Below are positions 1 through 5,900 of a stretch of DNA of 8,304 nt, piece after piece. How positions within the stretch are numbered: the stretch's first letter is position 1; each line of letters starts with the position of its first letter. The notes beneath the pieces were generated by a model. That model was given only the letters and a program-made list of their open reading frames with translations, had not been told where the DNA came from and ran no database searches. The stretch spans positions 1-8,304 of the forward strand of contig CAZZIZ010000148.1 of NCBI GenBank assembly GCA_964654535.1, in the 5' to 3' direction. This stretch comes from CAZZIZ01 sp964654535 (GTDB lineage: Bacteria; Bacteroidota; Bacteroidia; Chitinophagales; UBA2359). A program made the translations under genes and the position numbers.

Positions 1-57
1 CGTTTACTAAGTCAACGAATTGTTGTTTTTATCAACCAAATCCGACAGAATCCTTAA
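1..57 (+). CDS. possible C-terminal end of an upstream gene (partial)
   Basis: Frame 1 is open from the left edge to a TAA at 55-57 and reads RLLSQRIVVFINQIRQNP. This mix of hydrophobic and polar residues would suit a protein C-terminus. A hairpin follows the stop within 4 nt, as expected at a gene end. The stretch is only 18 codons, and frame 3 is also open (to TGA at 72-74), so chance is a real alternative. No family can be recognised. Confidence 0.28.
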   Translation, partial: RLLSQRIVVFINQIRQNP

Positions 58-60
58 TAA

Positions 61-90
61 CCTCAAGGCATTGAGGGCTTAACCTTTTTT
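61..90 (+). terminator. weak hairpin plus T-run, possible terminator of the upstream gene
   Basis: CCTCAA (61-66) and TTGAGG (71-76) form a perfect 6-bp stem with a GGCA loop. A run of six T (85-90) follows after 8 nt. The stem has three G/C pairs and the T-run is not adjacent, so this is a weak intrinsic terminator at best. Its position just after the possible stop at 55-57 and ahead of the promoter candidate supports the reading. Confidence 0.27.
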
Positions 91-106
91 AACTTCGACC
101 TACTAG

Positions 107-135
107 TTGACAAAAGCCTAATTGGTGTTTTTTTG
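107..135 (+). promoter_or_regulatory. candidate Bacteroidota-type promoter for the bat operon
   Basis: A TTG at 107-109 (within TTGACA) is followed by an 18-nt spacer and TTTTTTTG at 128-135. The Bacteroidota primary sigma factor prefers a -33 TTG and a -7 TAnnTTTG about 17-23 nt apart. The only mismatch in the -7 element is T for A at its second base. Transcription would start near 140-143, giving a leader of about 30 nt before the moxR ATG. The T-rich background makes chance matches easy. No other convincing promoter is visible inside the operon, although I did not scan the coding regions exhaustively. Confidence 0.4.
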
Positions 136-170
136 ATACCTCTTTTAAGCGAAAAAGAATGAAGAAATAA

Positions 171-1178
171 ATGGAGCCAACCGTAAATCCCCAAGCTGAT
201 ATTTTGCAAATCAACGAGCGCATTCAAGCTGAAAGCGCCTTCGTAGATGTCCTTAAATCCGAACTCTCAAAAGTCATTGTCGGACAAGAAGAACTGCAAG
301 AGCGTTTGCTCCTTGCCCTTCTTTCCAACGGTCACGTTTTGCTAGAAGGAGTCCCTGGATTGGCAAAAACACTTTCCATAAAAACACTAGCCGAGGCAGT
401 GGAGGCGAAGTTCAGTAGAATTCAATTTACGCCCGATCTGCTTCCAGCGGATGTTATTGGAACAATGATCTTCAATCAACAAACCAATGACTTCACGGTT
501 AAAAAGGGCCCCGTCTTTGCAAACTTTGTTTTAGCAGATGAAATCAACCGTGCGCCAGCGAAAGTGCAATCGGCATTGTTGGAGGCTATGCAAGAAAGAC
601 AAATCACTATTGGCGAAACAACTTTCAAGTTGGACGACCCGTTTTTGGTTCTGGCAACTCAGAACCCGCTGGAGCAAGAAGGAACCTATCCGCTTCCCGA
701 AGCGCAACTTGATCGTTTTATGTTAAAGGTGCTCGTGGGCTATCCGACAAAAACGGAAGAGAAACAAATTATGCGCGCCAACATCAATCAGACCTTCCCC
801 AAAATATCGCCAGTACTGCATGCCGACTCTTTAGTGAAGGCACGTAAAACAGTACAGTCAGTTTATATGGACGAGAAAATCGAAAACTATATTCTTGATA
901 TTGTTTTTGCTTCTCGTAACCCAGAAAACTTTGGGATGAAGAACCTGTCTTCATTAATAAGCTATGGTGGCTCGCCTCGTGCTTCTATCAACTTGGCCTT
1001 GGCGTCGAAGTCTTATGCCTTCATTAAGCGTCGTGGTTTTGTGATTCCCGAAGACGTGCGTGCTATTTGCTACGATGTAATGCGTCACCGCGTTGGCGTT
1101 ACCTACGAGGCCGAAGCGGAAAACCTTACCTCAGAAAATATTATTCACGACATCCTCAATACTGTCGAGGTTCCTTAG
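171..1178 (+). CDS. MoxR-family AAA+ ATPase
   Basis: This is a complete cytoplasmic AAA+ ATPase of the MoxR group, which act as chaperone-like ATPases and are typically encoded next to VWA-domain proteins. The Walker A motif is GVPGLAKT (residues 60-67, K66 and T67). Walker B is FVLADEINR (119-127, D123/E124). Sensor 1 is ATQNP (162-166, N165), the likely arginine finger is in QLDRFM (R182), and sensor 2 is in GGSPRAS (R270). At 335 residues it has normal MoxR length, with a C-terminal helical lid. There is no signal peptide or TM. The start is secure because an in-frame TAA (168-170) lies directly before the ATG. It is the first gene of the operon, 6 nt ahead of the DUF58 gene. Its ATPase activity probably remodels or assembles the VWA-protein complex encoded downstream; that role is inferred from the family. 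Confidence 0.96.
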   Translation: MEPTVNPQADILQINERIQAESAFVDVLKSELSKVIVGQEELQERLLLALLSNGHVLLEGVPGLAKTLSIKTLAEAVEAKFSRIQFTPDLLPADVIGTMIFNQQTNDFTVKKGPVFANFVLADEINRAPAKVQSALLEAMQERQITIGETTFKLDDPFLVLATQNPLEQEGTYPLPEAQLDRFMLKVLVGYPTKTEEKQIMRANINQTFPKISPVLHADSLVKARKTVQSVYMDEKIENYILDIVFASRNPENFGMKNLSSLISYGGSPRASINLALASKSYAFIKRRGFVIPEDVRAICYDVMRHRVGVTYEAEAENLTSENIIHDILNTVEVP

Positions 1179-1184
1179 ACGCAA

Positions 1185-2054
1185 ATGGATACGACCGAAC
1201 TACTAAAGAAGGTCAGGAAGATTGAGATAAAGACCAAGGGTCTTTCCAATCAGATCTTTTCTGGAGAGTACAACAGTGCTTTTAAGGGAAGAGGAATGTC
1301 CTTCAGCGAAGTTCGCGAATATCAATACGGAGACGACATTAGAAACATCGATTGGAATGTTACCGCGCGTTTCAAAACACCCTTTGTAAAAATTTATGAA
1401 GAAGAGCGTGAGCTCACTGTAATGCTGCTGGTAGACATTAGCGAGTCATCATACTACGGTACCCGAAACATGATGAAGCACGAGCTCATTACCGAGTTAA
1501 GCGCGGTGCTTTCTTTTTCCGCCATAAACAACAACGATAAAATTGGTGTGATTTTCTTCTCGGATAAAATCGAAAAATTCATTCCGCCGAAAAAGGGAAA
1601 GTCGCACACGCTGCGAATTATTCGTGAGCTAATCGCGCTAGAAGCGAATCAAGCAAAAACGGATATCGCCGGCGCATTAAAATACTTTTCAAACGTCATT
1701 AAGAAAAAGTCCATCGCCTTTCTAATGTCGGACTTCATCGACAATGACTATGCAGCCGCGGTAGACTTGGCTTCAAGAAGACACGACTTGATTGGCGTAC
1801 ACGTTTATGATCCATCTGAACAAGAGTTGCCAAATGTTGGCCTGCTACACGTACACGATGCAGAAACAGACGAGCGCTACTGGCTCGATACTTCTAGCAA
1901 GCGTGTGCGAGAGAATTATAAAATCGATTTTGCCAACAAGCGTATGGCTTGCCAAGAAGCTTTTCGCAAATGTGGCTCAGACCTTATTGACCTTAGAACA
2001 GATCAGCCCTACGTGAAAGCGCTGATGAACTTCTTTAAAAAGCGCGGAGGATAA
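1185..2054 (+). CDS. DUF58-family protein, VWA-like, MoxR partner
   Basis: The N-terminal half carries the DUF58 signature: FKGRGMSFSEVREYQYGDD (33-51), then RNIDWN (53-58) and a VKIYEEERE stretch (68-76). This leads into a VWA-like fold with a MIDAS-type DISES (D84, S86, S88), a KTD segment (158-160) and SDF (182-184) where a VWA domain would have TDG. All three metal-site elements look present, so metal binding is plausible. No TM or signal peptide is seen over 289 residues, so the protein should be cytoplasmic. Some DUF58 proteins in other phyla have N-terminal TM helices; this one does not. DUF58 genes almost always sit beside moxR, and here the two are 6 nt apart. The stop codon overlaps the next start by one base (TAATG). 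The biochemical role of the family is unknown. Confidence 0.93.
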   Translation: MDTTELLKKVRKIEIKTKGLSNQIFSGEYNSAFKGRGMSFSEVREYQYGDDIRNIDWNVTARFKTPFVKIYEEERELTVMLLVDISESSYYGTRNMMKHELITELSAVLSFSAINNNDKIGVIFFSDKIEKFIPPKKGKSHTLRIIRELIALEANQAKTDIAGALKYFSNVIKKKSIAFLMSDFIDNDYAAAVDLASRRHDLIGVHVYDPSEQELPNVGLLHVHDAETDERYWLDTSSKRVRENYKIDFANKRMACQEAFRKCGSDLIDLRTDQPYVKALMNFFKKRGG

Positions 2055-3001
2055 TGAGAGTGCTTTTACTTTGCTTTTTATCTCTTGGACTTTTTGCACA
2101 AAACGAAGTGCAAGTCTATGCCGAATTAGATACCCTTGCGATGACCATCGGTGATCAGGTCAATTTGAACCTGCGCGTCGAGCGTAGCGCAGCGGCTGAA
2201 GTAGAATGGCCAGTACTAGATGGAAAAATTGGCGAACTCGAAATCATAAAGCAAACAGAAATCGATACCGTTAAAAGCGAAATTGGTTTTATCGAAACCA
2301 AGCAAGTAAAACTAACCGCTTTCGATTCAGGCTATTACGCTATTCCTGGACTGGTTTTTAAATACCAAGTAGATGAAGCGGGCTACCGAAGGCAAATACG
2401 CAGCAAAGCAAGCTTACTCAGAGTAGAGACAATTCCGATTGACACCACCACTACCGAATTGGCTATAGAACCCATTAAAGAAAACATGAACGTTCCTTTC
2501 CATTGGAAGGAGGCGATACCCTATGTGCTAGGTGGGCTAGGAATACTTGCGACCTTGGCGGGGATTTTATTCTTGTTGAGCCGTCGTAAGAAAATTATTG
2601 AAGAGGGGCCACCACCGCCGCCAGCGAGACCTGCACACGAAGTGGCTTTGGAAAAGCTGCAGACGCTGGCACAAGAAAAAGTTTGGCAACAAGGAGAAAT
2701 CAAAACCTACTATACCGAGCTCACAGAGATCCTTCGGGAGTACGTCGAAAACCGATTTAAAGTGCCCGCACTCGAGTTGACTACAGACGAGATAGTAAAG
2801 GGAATGAAAGATCTTCCAATTGAAAAGGCGCTTAAAGAGAAATTCTTTTCATTGCTGCGAATGGCCGACCTCGTAAAGTTTGCTAAAGCTTCGCCCGATG
2901 TCGATGATCACAATCGTGCACTAAAGAGTGGTGAGGCCTTTGTGCAGCATACCAAGAACTTATTAAAGAGCTTAGACGAAATCGAAACGGAGAATGCTTA
3001 G
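2054..3001 (+). CDS. uncharacterised Bat-operon membrane protein (signal peptide, beta-rich domain, one TM, cytoplasmic helical domain)
   Basis: This 315-residue protein begins with a signal peptide, hydrophobic to residue 13 and ending FAQ at 14-16. Residues 20-126 are beta-strand-like with alternating hydrophobics. One TM (about 157-175) is followed by SRRKK, which puts the C-terminal part in the cytoplasm. A polyproline linker PPPPP (186-190) leads to a helical domain (195-310) with the pattern YYTELTEILREYVENRFKVP (219-238). The layout resembles the DUF4381 proteins found between DUF58 and VWA genes in proteobacterial clusters, and also BatD in this operon. It is not one of the lettered BatA-E proteins and I know of no assigned function. 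GGAGG (2046-2050) lies 3 nt before the ATG, which overlaps the DUF58 stop by one base. The gene overlaps batA by 8 nt. An adaptor linking periplasmic VWA proteins to cytoplasmic MoxR/DUF58 is an inference. Confidence 0.85.
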   Translation: MRVLLLCFLSLGLFAQNEVQVYAELDTLAMTIGDQVNLNLRVERSAAAEVEWPVLDGKIGELEIIKQTEIDTVKSEIGFIETKQVKLTAFDSGYYAIPGLVFKYQVDEAGYRRQIRSKASLLRVETIPIDTTTTELAIEPIKENMNVPFHWKEAIPYVLGGLGILATLAGILFLLSRRKKIIEEGPPPPPARPAHEVALEKLQTLAQEKVWQQGEIKTYYTELTEILREYVENRFKVPALELTTDEIVKGMKDLPIEKALKEKFFSLLRMADLVKFAKASPDVDDHNRALKSGEAFVQHTKNLLKSLDEIETENA

Positions 3002-3992
3002 TCCTGCAAACATAGCTTTTGCCAACCCTTGGTTTTTGTTGCTGCTTTTATTGCTGCCGCTATTTATCTTTTGGAAATTCCGCAATAGAAAGACCAAAGA
3101 GGCTACCATGAAGGTTTCGACGATTGGAGGAGAATCGGTGCGCGGAAATTTTAAAACTAAGCTGCGTCCATTTTTAGATGTCTTGAAAGCCTTAGCCTTT
3201 ATTGCTCTGGTGATTGGGCTGGCAAGACCCCAGGACAAGCTGCAGGAAGAGCAAGTAAACTCCGAGGGAATAGACATTATCATAGCGACCGATATTTCAG
3301 GAAGTATGTTGGCTCAAGATTTTAAACCAGATCGTTTAGGTGCTTGCAAAAATCTAGGAACCGAATTTGTAGACAATCGTAACAGCGATCGTATAGGAAT
3401 GGTGGTCTTTGCTGGAGAAAGCTTTACGCAGTGCCCCATTACTTCCGACCACAACGTACTGAAAGCCCAAATCGCGGAGATAAAAAGTGGAATGGTTGAG
3501 GACGGTACCGCCATCGGTATGGGTCTTGCGACATCGGTTAACCGACTAAAGGACAGCAAGGCAGAAAGCAAGGTGGTTATCCTCCTTACGGATGGCGTTA
3601 ACAACTCAGGTTTCATCGACCCCATAACTGCTGCGGAAACTGCTCGGGAGTACGGTATAAAAGTTTACACGATAGGAGTGGGTACCAAAGGTCAAGCGCC
3701 TTATCCCGCGCGCGATGTGTTTGGCAGAACCGTTTTACAAAACACGGAGGTGCTCATTGACGAAGAGTTATTGGAAAGAATCGCCGACCTAACCGGCGGA
3801 AGATATTTCCGTGCTACGGATAACGCCGGTCTGCGAAAAATTTATAGCGAGATTGATAAGCTAGAAAAAACTGAAGTGGAAGTAACCACTATAAATCGTT
3901 ACGCAGAATTGTTTCATCCATTTGCCTTCATGGCCATGATATTTTTAGTCTTGCACTCATTGTTAAGAAGCACACTCTTTAGAGGTTTGTAA
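2994..3992 (+). CDS. batA: BatA, membrane-anchored VWA-domain protein
   Basis: BatA of the aerotolerance operon, 332 residues. The N-terminal BatA region has two TM helices (about 13-28 and 61-77) joined by a strongly basic loop (KFRNRKTKE onward). The VWA domain covers about 92-290. Its MIDAS is complete: DISGS (D100, S102, S104), T172 in DGTAIG, and D200 in LLTDG. A third TM lies at about 308-325, with a basic tail. By the positive-inside rule the TM1-TM2 loop is cytoplasmic and the VWA domain periplasmic. The start overlaps the preceding gene by 8 nt and the stop overlaps batB as TAATG. BatA and BatB are paralogues and are thought to act together. Insertional loss of bat genes lowered aerotolerance in Bacteroides fragilis, but the mechanism is not known. 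Confidence 0.93.
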   Translation: MLSPANIAFANPWFLLLLLLLPLFIFWKFRNRKTKEATMKVSTIGGESVRGNFKTKLRPFLDVLKALAFIALVIGLARPQDKLQEEQVNSEGIDIIIATDISGSMLAQDFKPDRLGACKNLGTEFVDNRNSDRIGMVVFAGESFTQCPITSDHNVLKAQIAEIKSGMVEDGTAIGMGLATSVNRLKDSKAESKVVILLTDGVNNSGFIDPITAAETAREYGIKVYTIGVGTKGQAPYPARDVFGRTVLQNTEVLIDEELLERIADLTGGRYFRATDNAGLRKIYSEIDKLEKTEVEVTTINRYAELFHPFAFMAMIFLVLHSLLRSTLFRGL

Positions 3993-4993
3993 TGTTTAGA
4001 TTCGAAAACGAATATTATCTCTTTGGTCTAATATTGATTCCATTATTGGTCTTGCTTTTCTTTTTAACCCAAAGTTGGAGAAAGAAGGCAGCAGCGCGTT
4101 TAGGCGATGCCAGTTTGCTCAAACGCATTATGCCCGCTTATTCGGTAAAGAGACAATGGTGGAAACTTGTGTTATCAGCGCTTGCTTTAGGCTCGTTGGT
4201 TGTTGCCTTGGCGAATCCTCAAATGGGAACGCGACTAGAAAAAGTAAAAAGACAAGGAGTGGATGTCGTCATCGCTGTCGATTTAAGTTCAAGCATGCTC
4301 GCGGAAGATATTCAACCCAATCGCTTAGAGCGTGCTAAGACCATCGTATCAAGCTTGCTAGATGTTTTAAAAAACGACCGTGTCGCGCTCGTAGTTTTCG
4401 CAGGCAACGCCTATTTGCAGATGCCGCTAACCATCGACTACTCTGCAGCAAAGCTGTTTCTGCGCACTATGGATCCGTCCATAATGCCTACACAAGGAAC
4501 TGCCATTGCCGACGCCATCGCCTTATCGAGAGAAACCTTCGACCAAGAAGCAAAAAAGCACAAAAGCTTAATCCTCATAACCGATGGTGAGAACCACGAA
4601 GAGGGCGCCATTGTCGAGGCTGAGGCCGCAAAAGAAGAAGGGGTCATTATTCATACCTTGGGTATCGGATCGGAGAGTGGAGCGCGTGTACCCAACTTTG
4701 TAAATGGCCGCCGCCAAGGCTTCAAGAAAAACCGCTCAGGAGAAGTGATTAATTCGAAACTAGAAGACAGTATGCTCAAAGAAATTGCCGAATTGAGCGA
4801 AGGACGCTATTTTAGAATAATCGGAGCACAAAACGAAGTGCACAAAGTGGTGAGCGAAATAAACTCTATGGACAAAAAAGATTTCGAAGATCGTGTCTTC
4901 ACGGACTACGACGATAAGTTCCAGTACTTCTTGGGACTGGCGCTGTTTCTATTGATGTTCAATTTCTTTTTACCAGAAACAACAAATCAATGA
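3992..4993 (+). CDS. batB: BatB, membrane-anchored VWA-domain protein
   Basis: This paralogue of BatA has the same plan in 333 residues: TM1 (about 10-27), a basic loop (SWRKKAAAR and KRQWWK), TM2 (58-75), a VWA domain (about 89-293) and TM3 (311-327). The MIDAS is complete: DLSSS (D97, S99, S101), T170 in QGTAIA, and D198 in LITDGENHEE. The ITDGE(N/D)HE-type sequence and the long segment after it (228-262, including GRRQGFKKNRSGE) suit BatB and differ from BatA. Charge distribution predicts a periplasmic VWA domain. AGAGG (3981-3985) sits 6 nt before the ATG, one of the better Shine-Dalgarno matches in the window. The stop overlaps batC by 4 nt (ATGA). Confidence 0.93.
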   Translation: MFRFENEYYLFGLILIPLLVLLFFLTQSWRKKAAARLGDASLLKRIMPAYSVKRQWWKLVLSALALGSLVVALANPQMGTRLEKVKRQGVDVVIAVDLSSSMLAEDIQPNRLERAKTIVSSLLDVLKNDRVALVVFAGNAYLQMPLTIDYSAAKLFLRTMDPSIMPTQGTAIADAIALSRETFDQEAKKHKSLILITDGENHEEGAIVEAEAAKEEGVIIHTLGIGSESGARVPNFVNGRRQGFKKNRSGEVINSKLEDSMLKEIAELSEGRYFRIIGAQNEVHKVVSEINSMDKKDFEDRVFTDYDDKFQYFLGLALFLLMFNFFLPETTNQ

Positions 4994-5892
4994 GGCTAAA
5001 GAATTTCATATTGTTTTTGCTAGTCGCGACCGTTTCGGCTTGTGCGCCATCGGAAAGAGCTTTGGTGCGTAAGGGAAACAAAAACTTCAACAAGGAAAAG
5101 TTTGGAGAGGCGGAGCTGCGTTATAAAGAATCACTTAGAGCTAATGACGATACCGATTTAGTTGCTGCCAAGTATAATTTGGGTAACGCCTTCTACAAAC
5201 AAGAGCGCTTGGAAGAAGCCGCGCTTCAGTATGACCAAACCATAGCCAACGCCGAGAAAGAGTATGACAAGGCGGTGGCCTATCACAATAAAGGAAACAG
5301 CCAGCTACAACAGTCTATGTTAGAAGAAAGCATCGAGTCCTTCAAAGATGCCCTGCGCCTCAATCCTGGTGACTACGACAGTCAGTACAACTTAGCGGTT
5401 GCGCAGATGTTGCTAAGGCAGCAACAACAAGAAGAAGAAAAGCAACAATGCGATAACCCAAAAGAATCTTCCGAAGATCAAAAAAAGGAAGAAGACGAAG
5501 AAAAGAAAGACAAAGAGGATAAGGAAGAAGGCGAAAAATCTGAGGAAGAAAAATCCGAAGAGGAGAAGTCTGAAGAAGAAAAAGAAAAAGAGGAGCAGGA
5601 AGAAGAGCAAGAAAAGTCTGAGGAAAGCGAGGACGGAGAAAAAGGTGAAGAAGGCGAAGAGGGCGAGAAGAATGAAGAAAAGAAAGAAGGAGAAGAGGAA
5701 TCCGAGGAGGGTAAGAAATCCGAAGAGCAAGCCAAGCAAGATTCATTAGAGAATCAAAAGCCGCGTAAAATGAGCAAAGAGGAAGTAGAGCGCCTTTTAG
5801 AAGCACTGAAAAATGAAGAGCTAAAAGTGCAAGAAAAACTGCTAGGTAAAAAAGGGAAAGGCAAACGAATTAAAACCGATAAGGATTGGTAA
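4990..5892 (+). CDS. batC: BatC, TPR lipoprotein with acidic Glu/Lys region and basic tail
   Basis: The N-terminus is a lipoprotein signal with lipobox VSAC (cysteine 18) followed by APSE. No acidic stretch after the Cys suggests a surface-export signal, so the protein is probably periplasm-facing. TPR units cover about 24-53, 56-88, 93-128 and part of 129-145; helices such as KYNLGNAFYKQERLEEAALQ (61-80) are canonical. Residues about 147-250 are low complexity, mostly Glu and Lys, with three KSEEE repeats (183-197). The protein then returns to ordered sequence, with a predicted helix MSKEEVERLLEALKNEELK (261-279) and a basic end GKKGKGKRIKTDKDW (286-300). That C-terminus fits what I recall of BatC in other Bacteroidota. 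TPRs suggest protein binding, perhaps to BatA/BatB or BatD. It has a 4-nt overlap with batB and a 7-nt overlap with batD. Confidence 0.9.
   Translation: MRLKNFILFLLVATVSACAPSERALVRKGNKNFNKEKFGEAELRYKESLRANDDTDLVAAKYNLGNAFYKQERLEEAALQYDQTIANAEKEYDKAVAYHNKGNSQLQQSMLEESIESFKDALRLNPGDYDSQYNLAVAQMLLRQQQQEEEKQQCDNPKESSEDQKKEEDEEKKDKEDKEEGEKSEEEKSEEEKSEEEKEKEEQEEEQEKSEESEDGEKGEEGEEGEKNEEKKEGEEESEEGKKSEEQAKQDSLENQKPRKMSKEEVERLLEALKNEELKVQEKLLGKKGKGKRIKTDKDW
5428..5739 (+). repeat. Glu/Lys-coding purine-rich low-complexity tract in batC
   Basis: About 310 bases are strongly purine-biased on the + strand (GAA, GAG, AAA and AAG codons with some TCT/TCC Ser and GGC Gly). They encode residues about 147-250 of BatC. 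Three KSEEE units lie at 5536-5580. Each uses different synonymous codons, so the units are not a recent DNA duplication. The long purine bias also produces long spurious antisense open frames here. Confidence 0.85.
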
Positions 5893-5900
5893 AAAAAATC
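5881..5900 (+). promoter_or_regulatory. batC stop / batD TTG start junction
   Basis: The batD reading frame has an in-frame TAA at 5880-5882, then GGA, TTG (5886-5888), GTA and AAA. TTG is the only usual initiation codon that keeps the signal peptide, and no in-frame ATG occurs until far inside the mature protein. AAGGA (5881-5885) touches the start codon, too close for a normal Shine-Dalgarno site. Initiation therefore probably depends on ribosomes ending batC at TAA 5890-5892, 7 nt of overlap. A run of eight A follows (5891-5898). Confidence 0.7.

Noticed and set aside
13..36. Small inverted repeats CAAC/GTTG (13-25) and GTTG/CAAC (22-36)
   Set aside because: Four-base stems with A/T loops in AT-rich DNA are expected by chance and do not line up with any other signal.
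107..139. E. coli-like promoter: TTGACA (107-112) with a -10 at TGATAC (134-139)
   Set aside because: The spacer would be 21 nt and the -10 match is poor. The same TTG fits the Bacteroidota-type element better.
2972..3283. 103-codon - strand open frame across the third gene/batA junction
   Set aside because: It lies wholly within two well-supported + strand genes, has no recognisable domain and shows no start signal.
5360..5806. Long open frames on the - strand opposite batC (148, 108 and 85 codons)
   Set aside because: They read the complement of the GAA/AAG-rich tract, giving Phe/Leu- or Ser-rich low-complexity sequence with no family features. The + strand has a clear BatC gene in the same bases.
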